The notes beneath the pieces were generated by a model. It ran no database searches. It was not told where the DNA came from and saw nothing but the letters and a program-made list of their open reading frames with translations. DNA of 64,000 nt from Ignavibacteria bacterium (GTDB taxonomy: Bacteria; Bacteroidota; Ignavibacteria; Ignavibacteriales; Ignavibacteriaceae), in the NCBI GenBank assembly GCA_017302895.1, contig JAFLBV010000001.1, positions 1,597,001 to 1,661,000 of the forward strand. The letters are read 5' to 3'. Below are positions 8,782 to 16,380 of this stretch, in pieces. The position numbers and the translations under genes are program-made. Numbering within the stretch: position 1 is the first letter of the stretch; each line of letters starts with the position of its first letter.

Positions 8782-9897
8782 TTACAGCGACAAATGGAAG
8801 TTGCAGCTTCCGAGAACATTGCCGTTTACCCTTAAATCGATAATATGATCACCCGGATAGAATACACGGGTGTTTATCGGAACGAACGGAACAGATTTTT
8901 TAAATTTAATCTGCTGCCGGGGTTCAAGTGTCTTTTTAGACAATTTGAAAACTTTTAGTTTATTGGTTCCATTGGCTTTTTTGAAATGGACACCGTAATC
9001 GATCATCAGTTTTACAGGAGAATCACCTTTATTTTCGAGAATAAAATCAAGACCAAGGGATTCACCGAGTGAGATAGCTTTTTTCGAGATGGAAAAGCTG
9101 TTTAGTGATATTTCCGTTTGTACAGGGTAACCCTGCAGCTCGAGAGCTTTGGGATGTCCCATTTTATAGAGCGTTCTCAACGAATGATTTATGAGCCATT
9201 CCCGTTCAGGTGAAGCGTTCTTTTTCCATCGAGTGAGAGTCTCGACGACCACTTCCGGGTTGTCCTTTGAGATGTCATTCAGGTTGTTTGCCGCTGACCG
9301 TCTGACAACGAGAGCGGGATCGTCTTTTAATATTTCAAGAATTTCGAGGACAGGCGAGGGGTCTTTGATGAAAATATCGAGTCTGCCGCACAGTGGGAGT
9401 CTGGGTCTTGTACCCTCACTTGCGAGTCTTCTGCCGAGAGCATGCGGGTGACGGGCAAGTTCCTTCAACCGGGCAATGGTTTTTTCGGGGTAACGGATCA
9501 GGAAAGGTCTGATATCGTTTTCAGTACTGAATCTTAGTGTCATTTCGAAAAGAACTTTTATCGAAAGATCGAAATAATCCATTCCGTTTCTTGAGATAAA
9601 ACCAGCCTGAGGTATAATAATAAAACCTTCATACCCCTTCAATTCTTCACTTCCCGCGGGTGGCAGTGCCTTCAAAAGGATATTTGCAGCTTTTTCGAAG
9701 TCTTTGGGGAGGAACCGGTCAAGCGAGTTCGAGATGAGATTTCCTCTGTCACCAAATCCGAGAGATTCAAGTTTTGAGTTGACGACGGAGCAAAATCCTT
9801 TATCATCGAACTCATTATAGACAGCTTTTATATTAGCAGCGAGATGCGAAACGCCTTTTGTGCTATAGACATTTCGTAAGAGGAACTTTTCTTCCAT
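8782..9897 (-). CDS. AlkC-like DNA alkylation repair glycosylase with C-terminal Ig-like domain
   Basis: 371 residues. The N-terminal ~250 form HEAT-like helical repeats, with the family-typical stretch LASEGTRPRLPLCGRL and the repeat VRRSAANNLNDISKDNP. The last ~110 residues are beta-rich (from about SLNSFSISKKAISLG) and match the Ig-like domain seen in many AlkC proteins, where it contacts DNA. AlkC removes cationic N3-methyladenine-type lesions from DNA. The ATG at 9895-9897 is preferred over an in-frame TTG three codons upstream. It stands alone between the S46 gene (92 bp) and the MerC-like gene (121 bp). I do not see other adaptive-response genes nearby. Confidence 0.83.
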   Translation of the reverse strand: MEEKFLLRNVYSTKGVSHLAANIKAVYNEFDDKGFCSVVNSKLESLGFGDRGNLISNSLDRFLPKDFEKAANILLKALPPAGSEELKGYEGFIIIPQAGFISRNGMDYFDLSIKVLFEMTLRFSTENDIRPFLIRYPEKTIARLKELARHPHALGRRLASEGTRPRLPLCGRLDIFIKDPSPVLEILEILKDDPALVVRRSAANNLNDISKDNPEVVVETLTRWKKNASPEREWLINHSLRTLYKMGHPKALELQGYPVQTEISLNSFSISKKAISLGESLGLDFILENKGDSPVKLMIDYGVHFKKANGTNKLKVFKLSKKTLEPRQQIKFKKSVPFVPINTRVFYPGDHIIDLRVNGNVLGSCNFHLSL

Positions 9898-10018
9898 TAT
9901 TTCCAAAAATTAAAACGGGAATGTAATCAGGCAAGGGTATGTATTTTTATTAAAAAGTGACAAACTGTTTTAATCAAGGATGGATGGAATTACTATTCCT
10001 TCCCCGGTGAGAAACAGC

Positions 10019-10432
10019 TCAGACAGCGCAGGAATTGCAGTATTTTGTGTTCATAATGTGTGCCGTAATCATGGAGATACCTCCGGCAATAACCATTATC
10101 AGATGAGTGTTCAGTTCGAACCCTGAATGGCCGTGGTCGTGTGCATCACCGAGCAGAAGAGAGGAGGAGACAATGAGTATTGTTCCGATGGCAAGTAGAG
10201 AGATAATAAAAAGATTCCGGTGAGAAATCCATGCTTTATAAACAGCATAACCGGAAACGGGAATCACAAGGAGAGCGAGGAGATCATGGAGAAATCCACC
10301 GACATTATTCAAAGCGAGAGCGGTGAGAATAACAGGTCTCAAGGTGCACTCAATCAGGCAGAGAGTGGATACGGTAATACCTGTCTTGTCTATGTTATGA
10401 ATCTTGTTGTGTTCCAAATGGTTAAATTTCAC
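10019..10432 (-). CDS. MerC-domain membrane protein
   Basis: 137 residues with four hydrophobic segments (about 17-35, 42-65, 72-92 and 108-125), the layout of MerC. There is a His cluster DAHDHGHSG in the last loop and a C-terminal pair KYCNSCAV. MerC proteins carry metal ions across the inner membrane. In Bacteroidota such proteins commonly sit beside Fur-family regulators, and here it is divergent from one across a 122-bp region with a palindrome, so zinc (or another divalent metal) uptake or control is more likely than mercury resistance. The Cys pair normally present in the first MerC helix is only partly seen (one Cys, STLCLIEC has two spaced by four). Confidence 0.78.
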   Translation of the reverse strand: MKFNHLEHNKIHNIDKTGITVSTLCLIECTLRPVILTALALNNVGGFLHDLLALLVIPVSGYAVYKAWISHRNLFIISLLAIGTILIVSSSLLLGDAHDHGHSGFELNTHLIMVIAGGISMITAHIMNTKYCNSCAV

Positions 10433-10459
10433 TTTTTTCCGGAAAAATTGTTTTTGTTG

Positions 10460-10504
10460 TTACAAATGTAAAAAGAATTTGTCATTCTTGCAACAATGTT
10501 GCAA
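10460..10504. promoter_or_regulatory. Candidate Fur/Zur-type operators in the MerC-fur divergent region
   Basis: A perfect palindrome, TTGCAAC-AAT-GTTGCAA, lies at 10488-10504, and a second one, TTACA-AA-TGTAA, at 10460-10471. Both lie between the two divergent starts, so a single bound dimer could control both genes. Size and 7-3-7 symmetry fit Fur-family operators; the metal specificity cannot be read from it. Confidence 0.65.
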
Positions 10505-10554
10505 AAATAAAATAAAAATATTACATTTGCAGAGTAAAAAAAGAAAAAGAATAT

Positions 10555-10980
10555 ATGAGCAACCGACCGGAACAACTGCTGAAGTCGCATGGAGTTCGAA
10601 TCACCACAATAAGAAAAGAGATTGTATCGGCACTTCTTGATAAATCCACCGCCTTGTCGTGTAAAGAGATAAAGGAGAATATCGGTGATGATTTTGACAG
10701 GGTGACGGTTTACCGCACTCTGAATACCTTTGTGGAAGAGGGTATCATTCATCAGATAGCCACAGGTGACGGCACTGTTCTGTATGCTTTATGTTCATCC
10801 GGTTCTTGTAACACCCACCGTCACGAAGACCGCCACATCCACTTCCTGTGTTCGTCGTGTGGACAAACCTTCTGCCTCAACTACCACAAACAGCCTGAAC
10901 TTGATATTCCGGATGGATACAGTGTGAAATCGCTGGAGATTTCTGCCACCGGAATCTGCAAAGCCTGTTCAATCAGCTAA
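10555..10980 (+). CDS. Fur-family metal-dependent transcriptional regulator (possibly Zur)
   Basis: 141 residues. The winged-helix DNA-binding part is residues 1-80 (VTVYRTLNTFVEEGII is the typical recognition-helix region). The dimer domain has His88, His90, His94 and His96 as candidate regulatory ligands, and C99-x2-C102 with C135-x2-C138 as the structural zinc site. Its neighbour is a MerC-type transporter with a His/Cys-rich loop, which suggests zinc homeostasis. Probably represses itself and the divergent gene through the palindrome at 10488-10504. It could instead sense iron or peroxide; sequence alone does not settle this. Confidence 0.9.
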   Translation: MSNRPEQLLKSHGVRITTIRKEIVSALLDKSTALSCKEIKENIGDDFDRVTVYRTLNTFVEEGIIHQIATGDGTVLYALCSSGSCNTHRHEDRHIHFLCSSCGQTFCLNYHKQPELDIPDGYSVKSLEISATGICKACSIS

Positions 10981-11105
10981 AATTTTATTAAACTCTTGCT
11001 CTGATCAAAAATTTTTTTATGTTTAAATCGTAAATCGATCATTGTTTTTGACCGGAAATATTACTACATCTTATGAATTTGTATCAGAAATGGAGTTAGG
11101 GATTT

Positions 11106-11699
11106 ATGCGAGCAAAACAGAATCAAACTGTAATGATTTTGATGGGAATAATCATTGTATTACTCCTTATTGTCGTTGCCCTCTTTGTGGTAACCACAAA
11201 TAAAGAAGGGAATAAGGAAGCTAAAACCGAGTCGGTTAAAGCTCCAGTCGTTGACACGACCAGCGGATATGAAAGGCAAGTGGAAGAGAGGAAGCCCGAT
11301 TCCACAAGGGTGAGAGACGACAGGAAATTGTCGGAGATATGGGCTTTTTTCAATGAATACAGCAGAGGCAATAAAGAAGAGCTGACGGAAGAACTGGCAG
11401 ACCTTTATTCATATCCCGCAATCTACGGAAAAAATACTTTCGACCGGGAAAAGATGAGGAGTACACTCTTTAAATTTTTCGATAACACAGACCCGAATGA
11501 CCACTACTTTACAGATCTGGTTGCATATGAATTTGACAGTGGTTCCATTTCAGCATACATAACCGAATTCCATTCCACTTTCGACAGGAAACTGAGAAAA
11601 GATTCTAATGTAAAGGTTTACAAGAATTTCAGGTTGATACCCACGAACCGAGGGTACAAATGTTCCGAACAGCACATTATTACAGTACTGCGTCCATAA
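11106..11699 (+). CDS. Membrane-anchored protein of unknown function
   Basis: 197 residues with one N-terminal transmembrane helix (about residues 10-30, very rich in Ile, Leu and Val), a charged linker (NKEGNKEAKTESVKAP...) and a C-terminal ~110-residue soluble domain placed outside the membrane. That domain (KLSEIWAFFNEYSRGNKEE to the end) resembles in size and helix-sheet pattern small NTF2-like folds, but no signature is clear. Its stop is 2 bp from the stop of the convergent Ser/Thr kinase gene. The upstream 125 bp hold a GGAGTTAGGG ribosome-site region and no other gene. Confidence 0.75.
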   Translation: MRAKQNQTVMILMGIIIVLLLIVVALFVVTTNKEGNKEAKTESVKAPVVDTTSGYERQVEERKPDSTRVRDDRKLSEIWAFFNEYSRGNKEELTEELADLYSYPAIYGKNTFDREKMRSTLFKFFDNTDPNDHYFTDLVAYEFDSGSISAYITEFHSTFDRKLRKDSNVKVYKNFRLIPTNRGYKCSEQHIITVLRP

Positions 11700-11701
11700 G
11701 T

Positions 11702-12811
11702 TTAGTTTTTATGTTTTAAGAGCTGAATGATCAGGTAAATGAGACCGCCGATGACAGCGACAAGGAAAATAACCAGAGGATAGAAAGAGCCACTGCCTGA
11801 TTCTTCTTCTTCTTCTTCCTCCTCGTCTTCTTCGTTAGTAACATCATCCTCAGTCAGTTTACCTGACCAGTCGGGTTGAGCAGCGGTTTCCGAATTGCGA
11901 TGGTTCCGGGATACCGGTTCCTCTTTTTTGATTTCCTGATTCACCTCGCTTTCAGGAGCAAAACTTTCGAGAGATGGTGAAGAGACATGTGCCCTTATTT
12001 CGATCGCTTCAATAAAATCGGAGACAGATTTGAATCTCAGGTTTTTGTCCTTTTGGATCGCTTTGCGAATAATTTCCACAAGATATTCAGGGATGTGCGG
12101 GTAGTAATCTCTTGGATCGGGAATCTTTGACTGATTAATCACCCTGATTTTATCGAGCATTGAATCCTGGGAACCGAAGCCAAAAGGGAGTCTTCCCGCG
12201 AGCATTTCATATAGAGTCATCCCCAGACTGTAAACATCACTTCTTTGATCCACATCCTTACCGTTCATTTGTTCGGGACTCATATACTCAAGTGTGCCTA
12301 GCATCGTTCCTGTTGCAGTATGACTGTCACCACCCAGTACTTTGGCGATTCCAAAGTCGGTAACTTTTGCTGTTCTGTCTGTGGTAATAAGGATGTTGGA
12401 AGGTTTTATGTCGCGGTGAATCAGGGGTTTTGGAAGATTGTGTGCGTGTTCGATTGCCGATGCTATTTGCATAAAGATAGGAATTGCCACTTCGGGGACG
12501 ATTGGTCCCACTTCCTTGCCGATCACTTTTGAAAGTGGTTTACCATCGATATACTCCATAATAATGCAGAGGTAGTTCCCCTCCGTTATATAATCATATA
12601 CTTGAACAATGTTAGGATGGCGAAGTCTGCCGGCGTTTCTCGCCTCTTCTTCAAATCGTTCCCTCATGTGGGGGTCGATGGCAAACTGTTCGTAGAGCAT
12701 TTTCATGGCACGAATCTCACCCGTGATGTGGTGGCGCACCTTCATGACCTTTGCCATTCCACCATACCCGATGTTTTCCATTACTTCATACGATTGTATT
12801 CTTTGGCTCAT
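11702..12811 (-). CDS. Membrane-anchored serine/threonine protein kinase (PknB-like)
   Basis: 369 residues. The kinase domain (about 8-270) is complete: glycine loop GYGGMAKV, ATP-contacting Lys37 in AMKML, catalytic HRD with Asp134 in HRDIKPSN, DFG at 152-154, and YMSPEQM in place of APE. A ~70-residue acidic linker with a Glu-run follows, then one transmembrane helix near the C-terminus (about 343-364) and a tiny KHKN tail. There is no extracellular PASTA or other sensor domain, so the kinase is simply tethered and must get its signal from partners or lipids. No cognate phosphatase or FHA gene is adjacent. Confidence 0.93.
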   Translation of the reverse strand: MSQRIQSYEVMENIGYGGMAKVMKVRHHITGEIRAMKMLYEQFAIDPHMRERFEEEARNAGRLRHPNIVQVYDYITEGNYLCIIMEYIDGKPLSKVIGKEVGPIVPEVAIPIFMQIASAIEHAHNLPKPLIHRDIKPSNILITTDRTAKVTDFGIAKVLGGDSHTATGTMLGTLEYMSPEQMNGKDVDQRSDVYSLGMTLYEMLAGRLPFGFGSQDSMLDKIRVINQSKIPDPRDYYPHIPEYLVEIIRKAIQKDKNLRFKSVSDFIEAIEIRAHVSSPSLESFAPESEVNQEIKKEEPVSRNHRNSETAAQPDWSGKLTEDDVTNEEDEEEEEEEESGSGSFYPLVIFLVAVIGGLIYLIIQLLKHKN

Positions 12812-12921
12812 ATCTATACCAAAATTTAAATATTTGCAGTTTCAGATTTTTTCTAATCTCCGTTTATAAACTATATAAAAAAATTCAAATTTCGGGAAAA
12901 ATTTTTGAAAAAGAGGGGTTT

Positions 12922-13246
12922 GAGGGGACGCAGATCCGCCTCAGCGGACCAGGTACACGCAGATTAGACAGATTAACGCAGAGGGAATTTTATAGTTCCA
13001 CGGATTGCACAGATTCTTCACGGATTCCACAGATAGTGAACAAACCCCGATATCGGAAAAGGAGCGACAATCGTCTCGATTGTCCTGGCGACGGGTATAG
13101 CCTTTGTGACGACATGTGGGCAGGGGACGCAGATACACGCAGATTGGACAGATTAACGCAGAGGGAATTTGAGCCCTTGTGGCGACATATGTGTAGAATC
13201 AAGTGACCCCTTTCAAAAGAGCCCTTGTGGCGACATGTGGGTAGAA
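12922..13246 (+). repeat. Cluster of dispersed intergenic repeats (REP-like)
   Basis: The 554-bp gap between the kinase gene and the next gene is mostly repeat. Unit A, with core ACGCAGATTGGACAGATTAA, occurs at 12955-12990 and 13123-13170; the first copy's GGGGACGCAGAT head is split off by a 19-bp insert containing TCCGC-CTCA-GCGGA. Unit B, core CCCTTGTGGCGACAT, occurs at 13172-13196 and 13220-13246, with a worn copy at 13100-13122. A further inverted repeat GACAATCG-TCT-CGATTGTC lies at 13065-13083. I see no gene here; short open frames through it have no family features. Confidence 0.8.
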
Positions 13247-13365
13247 AACCAAGACACAAAACAAAAAAACATAAATTCATTGACATTGCGAGAATAATTG
13301 TTACATTATCAGTGCGTGAGAATAGGTTTATTGTAATGTGTTAAATTCCATACATGAGGAATAAA

Positions 13366-13800
13366 ATGAAACGATTCGCACAAGTTACAACTCTTCTTTT
13401 CCTGATTCTCTTTTTTGAGATCAGCGCACAACACTCCGAAAGGCTGAACGGAGCCTGGTCGGTCAACTGGACTGACAATAACAGTACTTCCTTTGCCGGC
13501 ACACTTGTCATGAATTCCACAGGCGGTTCAAAATTCGAAGCGGTACTCGTCTGGCAGCTCAAAGCCACCAAGCCCGGAAAATTTCAACAATACATCGACA
13601 GGATTGCCGTCGAGTTTCTTGAAGGAACTCTAACGGGCGATGAAATTCAGATGTCAGGTTATAAAGAGGAAGACCCGCTCGGGATAATAGCCCTTGACTC
13701 ATACAAACTTTCTTTATCCGGTGATGGAAGGAATATTGAAGGCAAAACAAGTAATGGAGGGAAGTGGAACGGTATATTTACCGCATACTTGTTGAAATAG
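13366..13800 (+). CDS. Small exported protein, function unknown
   Basis: 144 residues with a signal peptide (hydrophobic 7-20, ending EISAQ) and a ~120-residue beta-rich mature domain starting LNGAWSVNWTDN. It shows alternating short strands (FAGTLVMNS, FEAVLVWQL, VEFLEGTLTG, YKLSLSGDG) that suggest a small barrel of the lipocalin-like kind, but no signature is decisive. The ATG at 13366 was chosen because GAGG precedes it at proper distance; an ATG four codons earlier is possible. Alone in its unit; periplasmic or outer-membrane facing by inference. Confidence 0.75.
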   Translation: MKRFAQVTTLLFLILFFEISAQHSERLNGAWSVNWTDNNSTSFAGTLVMNSTGGSKFEAVLVWQLKATKPGKFQQYIDRIAVEFLEGTLTGDEIQMSGYKEEDPLGIIALDSYKLSLSGDGRNIEGKTSNGGKWNGIFTAYLLK

Positions 13801-13827
13801 GAAAAACTGCCCCCTAAAAAGAAGTCG

Positions 13828-13843
13828 CAGGGAAATTTCCCTG
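13828..13843. repeat. Perfect 16-bp palindrome upstream of glnS
   Basis: CAGGGAAATTTCCCTG is a perfect palindrome in the 172-bp gap before glnS. More short inverted pieces (GGAG...CTCC) follow up to 13905, so this looks like another worn REP-like element rather than a single operator. A regulatory role for glnS is possible but unsupported. Confidence 0.5.
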
Positions 13844-13972
13844 GAGGTTTCCGGAAGTCTCCAACGGGAGAGGTGCATCCGACCATTCTCCGGCAAATCG
13901 CTTTGCTTATGAACTTAGAGACAAATTATGTAAATTTGGATTCATTTATTAAATATTTAGCAAAAGAATAAC

Positions 13973-15682
13973 ATGCCGGAAGAATTGGAAAACAATAATA
14001 ATACAGAAGTTTCTGCTCCCAGAGATTTTATCAGACAGATAATTGATGAAGACCTGCGTACAGGAAAGAACGGTACAAAAGTACTCACCAGATTCCCACC
14101 TGAACCGAACGGTTACCTGCACATCGGACATGCAAAATCGATATGCCTCAATTTTGGAATCGGAATCGAATATAACGGCAGGACCAACCTGAGGTTTGAC
14201 GACACAAATCCCAGCAAGGAAGACACAGAGTATGTGGATTCCATCATGGAAGATGTGAAATGGCTCGGATTTGACTGGGGTGACGGACTTTTTTACGCAT
14301 CCGATTATTTTGAGAAGCTGTATGATTTTGCTGAACAACTTATATTAAAAGGAAAAGCGTTCGTTTGTGAACTTTCACCCGAAGAAATGAGAGCATACCG
14401 CGGAACCCTGACAGAGCCGGGAAAGGAAAGTCCCTACAGAAACCGGAGTATTGAGGAGAATCTTGACCTCTTCAGAAGAATGAGAGCCGGTGAATTTCCT
14501 GATGGTTCAAAAACCCTAAGAGCCAAAATTGACATGAGTTCAGGCAACATTAATATGCGTGACCCTGTTATTTACAGAATCATGCGGGCTCATCATCATC
14601 GTACAGGTGATGCATGGTGCATCTATCCGATGTATGACTATGCTCATGCCCTTTCTGACATGCTGGAAGGGATCACACATTCGATATGCACACTGGAATT
14701 TGAAGACCACCGTCCGTTATACGACTGGGTTTTGGATACTCTTGAAACGCCCTGCCACCCGCAGCAGATTGAATTTGCCCGTTTGAATCTAAATTACACA
14801 ATCATGAGCAAACGGAGGTTGAACGAGCTGGTTACAAAAGGATTTGTTAACGGATGGGATGATCCAAGGATGCCGACCATCGCCGGACTAAGGAGAAGAG
14901 GCTACACACCCGAGGCGATAAGAAATTTTGCCGACCGCGTAGGCGTTGCGAAGAGAGAGTCGATTATTGATGTCGCACTTCTTGAATTCTCCATAAGAGA
15001 AGATCTGAACAAACATGCTGAACGGGCTATGGCTGTAATTAATCCGCTTAAGGTGATAATTACCAATTACCCCGAGGATCAGACGGAGGAGATGGAATTT
15101 ACCATCAATCCTGAAGAACCGGAAAAAGGGAGCAGAAAGGTACCGTTTTCCAGAGAACTTTACATCGAGCGGGAAGACTTTATGGAAGAACCTGTCAAGG
15201 GTTATTTCAGACTTTTCCCCGGTAATGAAGTTCGTCTGAGATGGGCTTATTTTGCGAAGTGTACCGGATTCAAAAAAGATGAAATAACCGGTGAAATCGT
15301 TGAAATATACTGTGAGTATGATCCTGCAAGCAAAGGCGGGAACTCACCTGATGGTCGTAAAGTTAAAGGTACAATACACTGGGTTTCTGCAAAACATGCA
15401 ATTGATGCTGAAGTCAGACTTTATGACAGGTTGTTTGATCATGTTGACCCGAACAGACCTGACGAAGGGAAGGAATGGACAGATAATCTGAATCAAAATT
15501 CCCTCACCGTGCTAAATAATTGCAAACTCGAACCTTATCTTAGGGATGTGGTGCCGGGGTTCACATGTCAGTTCGAAAGACTCGGCTATTTTTGTGCTGA
15601 CATAAAAGATTCGTTTCCGGGAAAACCCGTGTTTAACAGAACAGTTACGCTTCGGGACAACTGGGCTAAAGCGAATAAATAG
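13973..15682 (+). CDS. glnS: Glutaminyl-tRNA synthetase
   Basis: Class I synthetase that charges tRNA-Gln with glutamine. 569 residues, full length for bacterial GlnRS. ATP-binding signatures are H50-I-G-H53 and M278-S-K-R281 (the KMSKS equivalent). The catalytic region has [15 protein letters not shown] and FDDTNP typical of GlnRS rather than bacterial GluRS, and the C-terminal half is the anticodon-binding beta-barrel pair. Presence of GlnRS means this host need not rely only on the GatCAB transamidation route. A lipoprotein gene follows 27 bp later and may be cotranscribed. Confidence 0.96.
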   Translation: MPEELENNNNTEVSAPRDFIRQIIDEDLRTGKNGTKVLTRFPPEPNGYLHIGHAKSICLNFGIGIEYNGRTNLRFDDTNPSKEDTEYVDSIMEDVKWLGFDWGDGLFYASDYFEKLYDFAEQLILKGKAFVCELSPEEMRAYRGTLTEPGKESPYRNRSIEENLDLFRRMRAGEFPDGSKTLRAKIDMSSGNINMRDPVIYRIMRAHHHRTGDAWCIYPMYDYAHALSDMLEGITHSICTLEFEDHRPLYDWVLDTLETPCHPQQIEFARLNLNYTIMSKRRLNELVTKGFVNGWDDPRMPTIAGLRRRGYTPEAIRNFADRVGVAKRESIIDVALLEFSIREDLNKHAERAMAVINPLKVIITNYPEDQTEEMEFTINPEEPEKGSRKVPFSRELYIEREDFMEEPVKGYFRLFPGNEVRLRWAYFAKCTGFKKDEITGEIVEIYCEYDPASKGGNSPDGRKVKGTIHWVSAKHAIDAEVRLYDRLFDHVDPNRPDEGKEWTDNLNQNSLTVLNNCKLEPYLRDVVPGFTCQFERLGYFCADIKDSFPGKPVFNRTVTLRDNWAKANK

Positions 15683-15709
15683 CGAGAAAAATTTTATATT
15701 GAGATCAAT

Positions 15710-16315
15710 ATGAATTCCCATAAATTGTTTTTGTTTCTCATCATGATCCTTCCTCTGTGGGTTGTGCTGAACGGCTGTGCCACTGCGCAAAACAAGGAAG
15801 AGAAAAAGGAGAAGAAAGAGGAAGAGGAAGTAGTGCCTGCCCCGGTCGAAGTTCCGGAGGAATCGGGTGCTTTCGAGAAAGGATTTAACAAGGAGATGCC
15901 CGATGAGGGTGGACTCGGTTATTCACCCGATCTTCTTCTTTCCACATTCTCAGCCAAGGCTTCCGACAAGGAAACTGCCATGGTGAAAGCAATGACCGGT
16001 GCAAAAAACGGACTTTCGCAGCAGATCGAACAAAAACTTGAAGATTATCAGAAATCGCTAAAAAAAGAGAAGTTGAAGAATCAAAAGGAAGTTGCCGACA
16101 TCTTTTCCAATGCCGGCAAACTTGCCAAAAATGAATTGCTTCAAAAACCCGTCGTTACTGACAGCTCCGTCAACAAAGTGGCAGACGGCTGGGAAGCCAA
16201 TGTAATGCTTGAACTGAAAGAAGCCGACCTAAGCAAAAAAATAGTTGACCTCACCAAAGACAACGCCGAGTTTAAAAAGACGAAGCTTTATAAAGAACTG
16301 AATATCAGCGATTAA
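15710..16315 (+). CDS. Lipoprotein of unknown function, LPP20-like
   Basis: 201 residues with a lipoprotein signal; the lipobox is VLNGC, making Cys23 or so the acylated residue. A Lys/Glu-rich linker follows, then a Pro-Val segment, then a ~110-residue helical-plus-strand domain (AKASDKETAMVKAMTGAKNG onward) similar in outline to LPP20-type domains, in which an ASxxxAxxxA helix precedes a short sheet. This resemblance is weak and by eye. Probably anchored in a membrane of the cell envelope. The 3' end abuts a large perfect inverted repeat. Confidence 0.72.
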   Translation: MNSHKLFLFLIMILPLWVVLNGCATAQNKEEKKEKKEEEEVVPAPVEVPEESGAFEKGFNKEMPDEGGLGYSPDLLLSTFSAKASDKETAMVKAMTGAKNGLSQQIEQKLEDYQKSLKKEKLKNQKEVADIFSNAGKLAKNELLQKPVVTDSSVNKVADGWEANVMLELKEADLSKKIVDLTKDNAEFKKTKLYKELNISD

Positions 16316-16322
16316 CTATTAA

Positions 16323-16366
16323 CTATGAACTATGAGCTAAATCCCAAAACAGCTCATAGTTCATAG
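16323..16366. repeat. 16-bp perfect inverted repeat, possible bidirectional terminator
   Basis: CTATGAACTATGAGCT at 16323-16338 is matched by its exact reverse complement at 16351-16366 with a 12-nt loop. It fills the gap between two convergent genes. The same CTATGA/CTATGAGCT wording recurs at about 23999-24024, so it belongs to a dispersed family. No long T-run follows, so termination would be imperfect. Confidence 0.7.
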
Positions 16367-16380
16367 ATCATAGCTCATCC

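Noticed and set aside
10019..10980. Mercury-resistance (mer) operon
   Set aside because: No MerA, MerR, MerT or MerP; the neighbour is a Fur-family regulator, so general metal homeostasis fits better.
12941..13286. Short open frames in the repeat cluster between the kinase gene and 13366
   Set aside because: They run through dispersed repeats on both strands and have no domain, ribosome site or codon pattern of neighbours.
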